Below, in pieces: positions 24,911 to 32,966 of a stretch of DNA of 64,000 bases. The stretch covers positions 1,302,001-1,366,000 of the forward strand of contig BBSY01000002.1 in the NCBI GenBank assembly GCA_000974665.1. The letters are read 5' to 3'. Position 1 is the stretch's first letter; every line of letters starts with the position of its first letter. Source of the DNA: an alpha proteobacterium U9-1i. Lineage in GTDB: Bacteria > Pseudomonadota > Alphaproteobacteria > Caulobacterales > Aquidulcibacteraceae. A model generated the notes under the pieces. That model had not been told where the DNA came from. It did no database searches and worked only from the letters and a program-made list of their open reading frames with translations. Made by a program: the position numbers and the translations under genes.

Positions 24911-26992
24911 ATGGCTCGACAGTATAAAATCGAAGACTACCGAAACTTCGGCATCATGGCCCACATCGATGCGGGCAAGACCACGACCACCGAGCGGATT
25001 TTGTTCTACAGCGGCAAGAGCCACAAGATTGGCGAAGTCCACGATGGCGCGGCCACGATGGACTGGATGGAACAAGAGCAAGAGCGCGGCATCACCATTA
25101 CGTCGGCGGCGACGACGACGTTCTGGAACGGCAAGCGCCTCAACATCATCGACACACCCGGCCACGTCGACTTCACCATCGAAGTCGAGCGCTCGCTGCG
25201 CGTGCTCGACGGCGCCGTCGTCGTGCTCGACGGCAACCAAGGCGTTGAGCCGCAGACCGAAACCGTTTGGCGCCAAGGCGACAAGTACAAGGTTCCGCGC
25301 ATCATCTTCGCCAACAAGATGGATAAGACCGGCGCCGACTTTTACATGTGCGTCGAGGACATCAAGAAGCGCCTCGGCGCGCGTCCGGTGCCGCTGCAAT
25401 TGCCGATTGGCATCGAGTCGGGCTTCAAGGGCCTGGTCGATCTCGTCGAGATGAACGCGATCATCTGGAAGGATGAAAGCCTCGGCGCGAAGTTCGACAT
25501 CATCGAAATTCCGGACGACCTGAAAGAGAAGGCGATCGAGTATCGCGCCAATCTGGTGGAAGCCGCCGTCGAGATGGACGACGACGTCATGGCCGCGTAT
25601 CTCGATGGTACGGAGCCGGACGTCCCGACGCTGAAGCGCCTGATCCGCCTCGCGGTGCTGAAGGCCGCCTGGTATCCGATGCTGCTGGGCTCGGCGTTCA
25701 AGAACAAGGGCGTGCAGCCGCTGCTCGACGCCGTCGTCGATTATCTGCCGAACCCGCTCGATCGCCCGGCGATCAAGGGCGTCGACATGGACGATCCAGA
25801 AAAGGAACTGACGCGTCCCTCGAGCGACAGCGAGCCGCTCTCGCTGTTGGCGTTCAAGATCATGGACGATCCGTTCGTCGGCACGATCACGTTCTGCCGC
25901 ATCTATTCGGGCGTGCTGAATGCGGGCGACGCGTTGCTGAACTCGACGCGTGACAAGAAGGAGCGTGCGGGCCGCATGCTGCTCATGCACGCGAACAACC
26001 GCGAAGACATCAAGGAAGCGTTCGCCGGCGATATCGTCGCGCTCGCCGGTTTGAAGGAAGTGCGCACCGGCGACACGCTGTGCGATCCGCAAAAGCCGGT
26101 CATCCTCGAGCGCATGATCTTCCCGGAGCCGGTTATCGAAGTTGCGGTTGAGCCGAAGACAAAGGCCGACCAGGAAAAGCTCGGCGTCGCGCTGCAAAAG
26201 CTCGCGGCGGAAGATCCGTCTTTCCGCGTGTCGACCGATCAAGAGAGCGGCCAGACCATCCTCAAGGGGATGGGCGAACTGCACCTCGACATCAAGATCG
26301 ACATTCTGCGTCGCACCTACAAAGTCGAAGCCACCGTGGGCGCGCCGCAAGTCGCTTATCGCGAGAAGCTCGGCAAGGCGACGACGATCACCTACACGCA
26401 CAAGAAGCAAACCGGCGGTTCAGGCCAGTTCGCTGAAGTGAAGATCGAGTTCGAGCCGGGCGAACCGGGTTCGGGCTTCAAGTTCGAGAACAAGATCGTC
26501 GGCGGCAACGTGCCCCGCGAATACGTTCCGGGCGTCGAGAAGGGCCTGAACATGGCCAAGGAAAATGGCCTGCTGGCCGGCTTCCCGGTGATCGACGTGA
26601 CGGCGCGCTTGATCGACGGCAAATATCATGACGTCGATTCGAACGTCTTGACCTTCCAGATCGCGTCGCAAGCCGCGTTCCGTGAGTTGAAGGAAAAGGG
26701 CGATCCGCGTCTGCTCGAACCGATCATGAAGGTCGAAGTCACGAGCCCTGAAGAATATGTCGGCTCCGTGATCGGCGATCTGAACTCGCGTCGTGGCATG
26801 ATTCAGGGCCAAGACATGCGCGGCAACGCGACGATCATCAACGCGATGGTCCCGCTCGCCAACATGTTCGGCTACGTCAATACGCTGCGCTCGTTCTCTC
26901 AGGGCCGCGCGTCGTACGTGATGGAATTCGACCATTACGAAGAAGTGCCGAAGGCGGTCGCGCAGGACGTGCTCACGAAGCTGCGGGCTTGA
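24911..26992 (+). CDS. fusA: Elongation factor G
   Basis: A 693-aa translocation GTPase. G1 is [12 protein letters not shown], the switch region [12 protein letters not shown]3 DTPGHVD and G4 NKMDKTGAD; domains II-V follow, ending [16 protein letters not shown]. Third gene of the str unit. Confidence 0.99.
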   Translation: MARQYKIEDYRNFGIMAHIDAGKTTTTERILFYSGKSHKIGEVHDGAATMDWMEQEQERGITITSAATTTFWNGKRLNIIDTPGHVDFTIEVERSLRVLDGAVVVLDGNQGVEPQTETVWRQGDKYKVPRIIFANKMDKTGADFYMCVEDIKKRLGARPVPLQLPIGIESGFKGLVDLVEMNAIIWKDESLGAKFDIIEIPDDLKEKAIEYRANLVEAAVEMDDDVMAAYLDGTEPDVPTLKRLIRLAVLKAAWYPMLLGSAFKNKGVQPLLDAVVDYLPNPLDRPAIKGVDMDDPEKELTRPSSDSEPLSLLAFKIMDDPFVGTITFCRIYSGVLNAGDALLNSTRDKKERAGRMLLMHANNREDIKEAFAGDIVALAGLKEVRTGDTLCDPQKPVILERMIFPEPVIEVAVEPKTKADQEKLGVALQKLAAEDPSFRVSTDQESGQTILKGMGELHLDIKIDILRRTYKVEATVGAPQVAYREKLGKATTITYTHKKQTGGSGQFAEVKIEFEPGEPGSGFKFENKIVGGNVPREYVPGVEKGLNMAKENGLLAGFPVIDVTARLIDGKYHDVDSNVLTFQIASQAAFRELKEKGDPRLLEPIMKVEVTSPEEYVGSVIGDLNSRRGMIQGQDMRGNATIINAMVPLANMFGYVNTLRSFSQGRASYVMEFDHYEEVPKAVAQDVLTKLRA

Positions 26993-26998
26993 TGAATT

Positions 26999-27053
26999 CG
27001 CCGGCGCCCTCGCCGGCTTGAAAATCCGATGGAGGCCGGCGAGGGCGCCGGCG
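26999..27053 (+). other. Long stem-loop between fusA and tuf
   Basis: A perfect 19-bp inverted repeat (26999-27017 with 27035-27053, core CGCCGGCGCCCTCGCCGGC) around a 17-nt loop. It fills the intergenic space, ends 28 nt before the tuf start and has no T run. It could be an RNA-processing or expression-ratio element. Confidence 0.6.
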
Positions 27054-27080
27054 CTCAAAACACACGAAGCTGGACCCACG

Positions 27081-28271
27081 ATGGCCAAGGAAAAGTTTGA
27101 GCGGACGAAGCCGCACTGCAACATCGGCACGATCGGCCACGTTGACCACGGCAAGACGACGCTGACGGCGGCGATCACGATGGTGTTGGCCAAGAAGGGC
27201 GGCGCGAAGGCGATGAGCTACGCCGACATCGACGCGGCCCCGGAAGAAAAGGCGCGCGGCATCACCATCAACACCGCGCACGTCGAGTACGAGACGGCTG
27301 ACCGTCACTATGCGCACGTCGATTGCCCCGGCCACGCCGATTACGTGAAGAACATGATCACGGGCGCCGCGCAGATGGACGGCGCGATCCTGGTTGTGTC
27401 GGCCGCCGACGGCCCGATGCCGCAGACCCGCGAACACATCCTGCTCGCCCGCCAGGTCGGCGTGCCGGCGCTGGTCGTGTTCTTGAACAAGGTCGACATG
27501 GTCGACGACGCCGAATTGCTCGAGCTGGTTGAGATGGAAGTGCGCGAGCTTCTCTCGGCGTACTCGTTCCCCGGCGACGACATTCCGATCGTCAAGGGCT
27601 CGGCGCTCGCCGCCGTTGAAGGCCGCGACGCGCCGATCGGCGAAGACGCGATCATGAACCTCATGACCGCCGTCGACACCTACATCCCGCAACCGGCGCG
27701 TCCGCTGGACATGCCGTTCCTGATGCCGGTCGAAGACGTGTTCTCGATCTCGGGCCGCGGCACGGTCGTCACCGGCCGCGTCGAGAAGGGCATCGTCAAG
27801 GTGGGCGAGGAAATCGAAATCATCGGCATCCGCCCGACCGTGAAGTCGACGGTCACCGGCGTTGAAATGTTCCGCAAGCTGCTCGATCAGGGCCAAGCCG
27901 GCGACAACATCGGCGCGCTGCTGCGCGGCATCGATCGCGAAGGCGTCGAGCGCGGCCAAGTGCTCGCCAAGCCCGGCTCGATCACGCCGCACAAGAAGTT
28001 CGAATCCGAGGTGTACATTCTCACCAAGGAAGAAGGCGGCCGTCACACGCCGTTCTTCACGAATTATCGTCCGCAATTCTATTTCCGCACCACCGACGTG
28101 ACCGGCATCTGCCAGCTGCCGGACGGCGTCGAAATGGTGATGCCGGGCGACAACATCAAAATCACCGTCGAGCTGATCAGCCCGATCGCCATGGACCAGG
28201 GCCTGCGCTTCGCCATCCGCGAAGGCGGACGCACCGTCGGCTCGGGTGTTGTGGCGAAGATCCTCGAGTAA
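27081..28271 (+). CDS. tuf: Elongation factor Tu
   Basis: A 396-aa GTPase delivering aminoacyl-tRNA. G1 is [12 protein letters not shown], the switch [14 protein letters not shown]3 [12 protein letters not shown] and G4 NKVDMVDD; the C-terminus is [11 protein letters not shown]. The start is fixed by [18 protein letters not shown] terminator follows, and rpsJ does not, unlike many alphaproteobacterial str loci. Confidence 0.99.
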   Translation: MAKEKFERTKPHCNIGTIGHVDHGKTTLTAAITMVLAKKGGAKAMSYADIDAAPEEKARGITINTAHVEYETADRHYAHVDCPGHADYVKNMITGAAQMDGAILVVSAADGPMPQTREHILLARQVGVPALVVFLNKVDMVDDAELLELVEMEVRELLSAYSFPGDDIPIVKGSALAAVEGRDAPIGEDAIMNLMTAVDTYIPQPARPLDMPFLMPVEDVFSISGRGTVVTGRVEKGIVKVGEEIEIIGIRPTVKSTVTGVEMFRKLLDQGQAGDNIGALLRGIDREGVERGQVLAKPGSITPHKKFESEVYILTKEEGGRHTPFFTNYRPQFYFRTTDVTGICQLPDGVEMVMPGDNIKITVELISPIAMDQGLRFAIREGGRTVGSGVVAKILE

Positions 28272-28312
28272 AACGAAATCGCGTCAGATCATCGGCCCAA
28301 GGCCGGTGAGCG

Positions 28313-28346
28313 AAAGGCCGCGTCGCGAGACGCGGCCTTTTCGTTT
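28313..28346 (+). terminator. Terminator after tuf
   Basis: AAGGCCGCGTC and GACGCGGCCTT form an 11-bp stem with a 4-nt loop, followed by TTCGTTT. It ends the str transcription unit 42 nt past the tuf stop. Confidence 0.88.
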
Positions 28347-28391
28347 GGAAGAAGAGGCGCAGCTTCGCCGCGCCTCGATCCAGATCGGCTA

Positions 28392-28583
28392 CTAGTTCGG
28401 GTTGTTGTCGTTGCAATCGCTGTCGAGCAGGCCGACGTCATTGGGCCCGTCGCAAACGTCGTTGTCATCGACAAAATAGTCGACTGCGGCGGCGCCAGCG
28501 ACGACGGCGCACCCACCCAACGCCATCGGCGCCGTGAGCCCGACGAGGATGATCAAGGCGGTCTTTGCGGAGTTGATGTTCAT
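28392..28583 (-). CDS. Small lipoprotein with acidic tail
   Basis: A 63-aa predicted lipoprotein. The hydrophobic signal TALIILVGLTAPMALGGC contains a lipobox (LGGC) and is followed by AVVAGAAAVDYFVDDND and an Asp/Asn-rich tail with two further cysteines. The start at 28583 directly precedes the signal. Function unknown; it lies alone, convergent with tuf. Confidence 0.7.
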   Translation of the reverse strand: MNINSAKTALIILVGLTAPMALGGCAVVAGAAAVDYFVDDNDVCDGPNDVGLLDSDCNDNNPN

Positions 28584-28673
28584 GTGCGGAGCCCTTCGGT
28601 TACGCAGGTCAACCGAACGCTGGGCGCTTTGTTCCTTCACGCCTAGCGCGGGCCAGGGCCGCCGCTCCGCCCA

Positions 28674-28705
28674 ACAAAAAACGCCCCGGCCGAAGCCGGG
28701 GCGTT
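28674..28705 (-). terminator. Terminator of the outer-membrane barrel gene
   Basis: AACGCCCCGGC/GCCGGGGCGTT stem with a 4-nt loop. On the minus strand it is followed by TTTTT. It lies 33 nt past the stop of the 28738-29523 gene. Confidence 0.88.
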
Positions 28706-28737
28706 GAGTTGAGAAAGCAAAGATAGAAGGGTTCGGC

Positions 28738-29523
28738 TTAGAGGCCGAACAGACGGGACAGGCCGCCGCGCACCGAACGATTGTTCGCGCCCGAGCGATC
28801 GCGATCCATCAGGGTCGTGCCGCCGAAGTTCCAGCGCGCGCCAACCGAGAACGAATCCGTGTCGAGATCGCCGCCGCCAACATCGAGGTTCGAGTTGGTG
28901 TAGGCGCCGAAGAAGCTGACCGGAACGGTGGCGAGTTGGTATTCCGCGCCAACGCCGAGCGACGTCAGATCGCCGTCCGAACCGCCGCCGGCGTCGACCT
29001 GACCGAAGCCGACCGTGCCATCGATGCGGAAATTGTCGGTGACGAAGTAGCGGGCTTCGACGTCGAGGGCGATGGTGTCGAGGTCAGAGCCGAGGCCATC
29101 GGACTGGCCGTAGCTGAGGGCCGCGCCGAGCGTGGTGCGGTCCATGAAGTACAGACCTTCGAGCGCGAGGGCCCATTCGTCCGTATCGCCAGCGCCCGCG
29201 TCGAGGTTCGTGTAGCCGGCGCCAACGCCGAGTTGCCACGCGCCATTGCGGGTGAAGACGTGACCGTCGAGGCCGTAGCCGTCGAGGTCGCCGCCGCCGT
29301 CAGCTTCGAAATTGGCGTAGCGGGCGCCGAGTTGAACGCCGAGCGCGTTGGCGTCGAACGCCACCACGCCGTCAATGCCGACGCCGTCGAAATCCGTGGA
29401 CGGGCCGCCGAGATCGACGCTGCTGTTGTTGTAGGCCGCGCCGACATAACCCGATTGAGCCGAAGCGACGCCAGGCGCCGCGACGGCCAAGAGGGCCGCT
29501 GCGCTGATGAGGAATGAACGCAT
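28738..29523 (-). CDS. Outer-membrane beta-barrel protein
   Basis: 261 aa. The signal peptide (MRSFLISAAALLAVAAPG, cleavage near ASA) is followed by repeated amphipathic strands separated by Gly/Asp-rich turns (GGPSTDFDG, DGGGDLDGYG, GAGDTDE, GGGSDGDLTS, GGGDLDTDS). This is the pattern of small porin-like barrels, although the last residues (LSRLFGL) are not the classic terminal Phe strand. The Gly-Asp turns could bind calcium. Start 29523 follows GGTGGAT; an upstream in-frame start would hide the signal. It is monocistronic with its own terminator and divergent from the DUF2807-like gene. Confidence 0.75.
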   Translation of the reverse strand: MRSFLISAAALLAVAAPGVASAQSGYVGAAYNNSSVDLGGPSTDFDGVGIDGVVAFDANALGVQLGARYANFEADGGGDLDGYGLDGHVFTRNGAWQLGVGAGYTNLDAGAGDTDEWALALEGLYFMDRTTLGAALSYGQSDGLGSDLDTIALDVEARYFVTDNFRIDGTVGFGQVDAGGGSDGDLTSLGVGAEYQLATVPVSFFGAYTNSNLDVGGGDLDTDSFSVGARWNFGGTTLMDRDRSGANNRSVRGGLSRLFGL

Positions 29524-29801
29524 GTAGTAAATCCACCCTGAGTGAGACCCTTCTGGGTCCGGAGCGCGTGACATGGGGGAGGGCCGTGGCGGCTGCAATT
29601 GAGTTTACCTCGCCACTGGCCGCATTGCGGTCGGGCGATGCGCCGGAAACACACATAAAGCCAAGGGTTTACCGCAAATTCGCCGCCCGCGCGAGTAGGC
29701 GAGCCGACGCTGCACGCGGCAGGCGAACATGCATCCATTGGCGCCCGGCGCTGCATCCCCTTACACAGAGGCGGCGTGCGGCCGAAAGGGCGTTTCCGAG
29801 A

Positions 29802-30842
29802 ATGCGTGTTCAAACCATTGGCTGGGCTATTTTCGCCGGCGCGGTCGCGTGCGCGCTGCCCGGCGCAGCTTTGGCTCAGACTGGATCGGGCAGCGCCCAG
29901 CAGGCTCGCCCCGCCCATCCCGCGCCGCCCGCGCACCCGACACGGCCGCCGACGCCGGAGACGCCGCAGACGGCGCCCGCGCCGCGTGTGATGGTGTTGC
30001 CGGCGACGCGTGCAAACCCGCAGCGGACCGTGCGCCTTCAAGGCCAGGAGCTGCGGCTCCGCGATCTGGCCGCGACGTTGATCATTCGCCCCGAGAACCG
30101 CACCGACATTTCCATTTCCGTGGTCAATCGCGGGCCGTTGCCGGCGCCAGAGGTGCGCAGCGCAGGCCGTCGCGTCACCATCGACGGCAAGCTGCGCCGC
30201 CAGATCGAATCTTGCCGCGTCGATGGCGGCGATTTTGACGCCACACTCGCGCGCCACGGGCGCTTGGACAGCGACCGCCTGCCGGTGATCGAAGTGCGCA
30301 TGCCGCAAAACGTCGTTGTCAACGGCAATGGCGCGCTGCGGATGCATGTCGGCCGCGCCGAAAGCGCCACCATTCGCCTAGAAGGTTGCGGTGAAGCCGA
30401 CTTGGAAAGCGTTGAACGCAGCGTCGGCATCGCCGTGCACGGCGATATCGGCGTGCGCGCGTACGACGTTGGTGAGGCCAGCGTGCGCGTCGCCGGCGAT
30501 GGTGATGTGACTTTGGGCGTGGTTCGCGAAGGGCTCGCCGTCTCGATCGCCGGCAATGGCGATCTGACCGCCGCGCGCGTCGATGGCCCCACCAACATCG
30601 CCGTGCAGGGCGAAGGCGACGTCACCATCCGCGGCGGCCGCGCCACGGTGCTGAGCGTGGTGATCGCCGGCGCCGGCGATGTGACCCATAATGGCTCGGC
30701 TGAGACCTTGGACGCGGTGATTGTCGGCGGCGGCGACGTCCGGGTGCGCCGTGTCGATGGCGAGATCAGCCGCCGCGTTTTCGGCAGCGGCGACGTCGTC
30801 GTCGGCCGTGCCCGCCAAACGGACGAAGCGCAGCGGAACTGA
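29802..30842 (+). CDS. Secreted GIN/DUF2807-like beta-helix protein
   Basis: 346 aa. The signal peptide ends GAALAQ, followed by a Pro/Ala/Thr-rich linker (about residues 27-65). The C-terminal 230 residues are built of short beta repeats with recurring G-[DN]-G-D-[VL] (GDGDVTLG, GNGDLTAA, GEGDVTIR, GAGDVTHN, GGGDVRVR, GSGDVVVG). This is the look of the auto-transporter-adhesin/GIN domain (DUF2807). It is probably periplasmic or surface-attached. The role is unknown. Divergent from the porin-like gene and upstream of tRNA-Trp. Confidence 0.7.
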   Translation: MRVQTIGWAIFAGAVACALPGAALAQTGSGSAQQARPAHPAPPAHPTRPPTPETPQTAPAPRVMVLPATRANPQRTVRLQGQELRLRDLAATLIIRPENRTDISISVVNRGPLPAPEVRSAGRRVTIDGKLRRQIESCRVDGGDFDATLARHGRLDSDRLPVIEVRMPQNVVVNGNGALRMHVGRAESATIRLEGCGEADLESVERSVGIAVHGDIGVRAYDVGEASVRVAGDGDVTLGVVREGLAVSIAGNGDLTAARVDGPTNIAVQGEGDVTIRGGRATVLSVVIAGAGDVTHNGSAETLDAVIVGGGDVRVRRVDGEISRRVFGSGDVVVGRARQTDEAQRN

Positions 30843-30993
30843 GCCGCTAGCCCGGTACCGCTGTCAGCCCTCTTGTCGCTGGGGGGCGGTTCGGGCATAA
30901 GGCCGGGCTTCCGGACCCAACCTGCTTTAATGTGGCGCGAATAATCCGGTCGTGGCCGGCGCGCTCCTATATGCTTGGGGCGTAATCGGGCGG

Positions 30994-31069
30994 AGGAGTT
31001 TAGCTCAGCTGGTAGAGCATCGGTCTCCAAAACCGAGGGTCGTGGGTTCGAGTCCCTCAACTCCTGCCA
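30994..31069 (+). tRNA. tRNA-Trp (CCA anticodon)
   Basis: A 76-nt cloverleaf with encoded CCA. The acceptor AGGAGTT pairs with AACTCCT, the D arm is GCTC..GAGC, the anticodon stem TCGGT/ACCGA holds CTCCAAA, and the T arm is GTGGG-TTCGAGT-CCCTC (one U-U mismatch). Its place just ahead of secE-nusG is common in bacteria. Confidence 0.97.
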
Positions 31070-31121
31070 TCCCCGGTCGGCTCTTGGGCGGGTCGGACTC
31101 TAGAAATTTGAAACGGATACA

Positions 31122-31346
31122 ATGACGGCTCACGACGACGAGATTGAACCACCAAAGCGCCGCGGCGGACCGTTCGCCTTTTTTGGCGAAGTGCGCGCCG
31201 AAGGGCGCAAGGTGACGTGGGCCACGCGTCAGGAAGTGACCGTTTCGACCATCATGGTGCTCATCATGGGCATCGCGGCGGCGATCTTCTTCTTTCTCAT
31301 CGACTCGCTGATGCGTTTGATCATCACTTGGATTCTGCAAATCTAA
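31122..31346 (+). CDS. secE: Preprotein translocase subunit SecE
   Basis: A 74-aa single-spanning SecE. The cytoplasmic amphipathic helix has the conserved EVRAEGRKVTWATRQEV motif, followed by one TM segment (about residues 43-70). It clamps SecY in the SecYEG channel. tRNA-Trp lies upstream; the nusG frame begins right at the stop. Confidence 0.96.
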   Translation: MTAHDDEIEPPKRRGGPFAFFGEVRAEGRKVTWATRQEVTVSTIMVLIMGIAAAIFFFLIDSLMRLIITWILQI

Positions 31347-31369
31347 TGACACTCACTGAGGAGAGAGCG

Positions 31370-31909
31370 GTGACGACCACCCGCTGGTACATCGTTCACG
31401 CCTACTCGAACTTCGAGCAGAAGGTCGCCGAGGCGATCCGAGATCAAGCGTCGCGGCAAGGCCTCGAAGCGCAGTTCGAAGATATCCAAGTGCCGACCGA
31501 GGAAGTGACCGAGGTCGTGCGCGGCGTGAAAAAGATTCGGCAGAACCGCCACTTCCCAGGCTACGTGCTGGTGAAGATGGAGATGTCGGACGAAGCCTAT
31601 CACCTCGTGAAAAACACGCCAAAGGTGACAGGCTTTCTCGGCGCGCAGAACAAACCGCAGCCGGTCAGCGACAAGGAAGTGCAGCGCATTCTCGGCCACG
31701 TCGCCGAACAGGGCGCGCAGAAGCCGCGCCAGCTGATCCACTACGAAGTGGGCGAGCGCGTGCGTGTGTCGGATGGGCCGTTCCAGAGCTTCGAAGGCAC
31801 AGTGTCGGAGGTGGACGAAGACTCAGGCCGTCTCAAAGTGGCGGTGATGATCTTCGGCCGTGAAACGCCGGTGGACCTCGAATACGCGCAGGTCGAAAAG
31901 CTGCGCTAG
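31370..31909 (+). CDS. nusG: Transcription termination/antitermination protein NusG
   Basis: 179 aa. The NGN domain has TTRWYIVHAYSNFEQKV, VRRGVKKIRQNRHFPGYVLVKM-like elements and TPKVTGFLG. The C-terminal KOW domain is EVGERVRVSDGPFQSFEGTVSEVD. It couples RNA polymerase to Rho or the ribosome. I prefer GTG 31370, 7 nt after GAGGAG; ATG 31346 overlaps the secE stop and would add eight unconserved residues. The next genes are unrelated, whereas rplK usually follows. Confidence 0.97.
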   Translation: MTTTRWYIVHAYSNFEQKVAEAIRDQASRQGLEAQFEDIQVPTEEVTEVVRGVKKIRQNRHFPGYVLVKMEMSDEAYHLVKNTPKVTGFLGAQNKPQPVSDKEVQRILGHVAEQGAQKPRQLIHYEVGERVRVSDGPFQSFEGTVSEVDEDSGRLKVAVMIFGRETPVDLEYAQVEKLR

Positions 31910-31925
31910 AGCCGAAAGGGTGCGA

Positions 31926-32792
31926 ATGGCGCGTACCCTGTTTGCCTGTTTGGTTTTGACGGTCGGCCTCGCGGCGTGCGCGCCGAGCATGGCCGCGCGC
32001 ACCTACTCATTTGTGATGCAGGACAACATTCGCCGCGCGCCGTTTGAAATGGCGCCGGGCCTGTTTTACGTCGGCGCCTCGGATATCGCCGTGTTCGCGA
32101 TCGAGACCGCGGACGGCTTGGTGCTCATCGACGGCGGATACGCGGAGACGGCCCCGCAGGTCGTCGCCAATTTGCGCACGTTGGGCTTCGAACCGAGCGA
32201 CGTGCGGCTGCTGCTGAACACGCACGCTCACTTTGATCACGCTGCCGGCTTGAGGGCGCTGAAGGATGCAACCGGCGCTGAACTCTACGCGAGCCCGCTT
32301 GACGCGAGATTGCTGGAGGGCGGCGGAAGCGGCGATTTTTTCTTCGGGGGCGCCTTTACCTATGACGCGGTTGACGTGGATCGCCGCTTGCGCGACGGCG
32401 AAGCCATTTCACATGGGGGCGTCAACTTCACTCCGCACTTTACGCCAGGCCATACTCAAGGCTGCACGTCCTGGTCTTTCCCCGTCCAAGTCGATGGCCA
32501 AACGAGGCAGGCGCTGGTTATCTGTTCGCTGTCGCGATTGCTCTATCCTCTCGTGGACAACGAACGATACCCTCACATCGCTTCCGATTTTCGCGGTTCA
32601 TTCGCGACGCTGCGGGGCCTGCGCTGCGACGTTTTCCTCGGTACGCATGGCAATTTCTTTAACCTATCCGGCAAGCGTCGAAGAATGCGCGCTGGCGCGC
32701 CAAACCCGTTCGTCGATCCGGCGGGATGCGCGGCTTTTATCGACCGCGCCGGGCGCCGCTTCGAGCGCGCGCTTGCGCGCCAACTTCGTTAG
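31926..32792 (+). CDS. Metallo-beta-lactamase-fold lipoprotein, subclass B3-like
   Basis: A 288-aa protein with a lipobox signal (VGLAACAP). Zinc ligands follow the subclass B3 plan: H100-x-H102-x-D104-H105 (NTHAHFDHAAG), H176 (PGHTQGCTSW) and H241 (GTHGNFFNL). No cysteine ligand of the B1 type is present. It would act in the periplasm. True beta-lactamase activity is not shown; other B3-like hydrolases exist. It starts 16 nt after nusG and is thus probably read from the secE-nusG transcript, an odd position for this family. Confidence 0.82.
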   Translation: MARTLFACLVLTVGLAACAPSMAARTYSFVMQDNIRRAPFEMAPGLFYVGASDIAVFAIETADGLVLIDGGYAETAPQVVANLRTLGFEPSDVRLLLNTHAHFDHAAGLRALKDATGAELYASPLDARLLEGGGSGDFFFGGAFTYDAVDVDRRLRDGEAISHGGVNFTPHFTPGHTQGCTSWSFPVQVDGQTRQALVICSLSRLLYPLVDNERYPHIASDFRGSFATLRGLRCDVFLGTHGNFFNLSGKRRRMRAGAPNPFVDPAGCAAFIDRAGRRFERALARQLR

Positions 32793-32966
32793 GCGTGCGC
32801 GAAAGCTGCGCTGAACTCACGGTCAAGGCTGGCTGATCGCGGCTTTGTTTTCAACGCGTGCAGCGCGTGCTGACTGCGGCGTCATATTCGGCGCTCGCGG
32901 GAATCGCGTTGCTTGAGGCTTTACGTGGCGTAACTGGACTTCGCGAACGATGCGAGGGGATACGCC

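Noticed and set aside
30866-30972. Promoter for tRNA-Trp-secE-nusG
   Set aside because: TTGTCG-N17-CATAAG and a TATATG at about 30967 are present, but neither pair is close enough to consensus to report as a feature.
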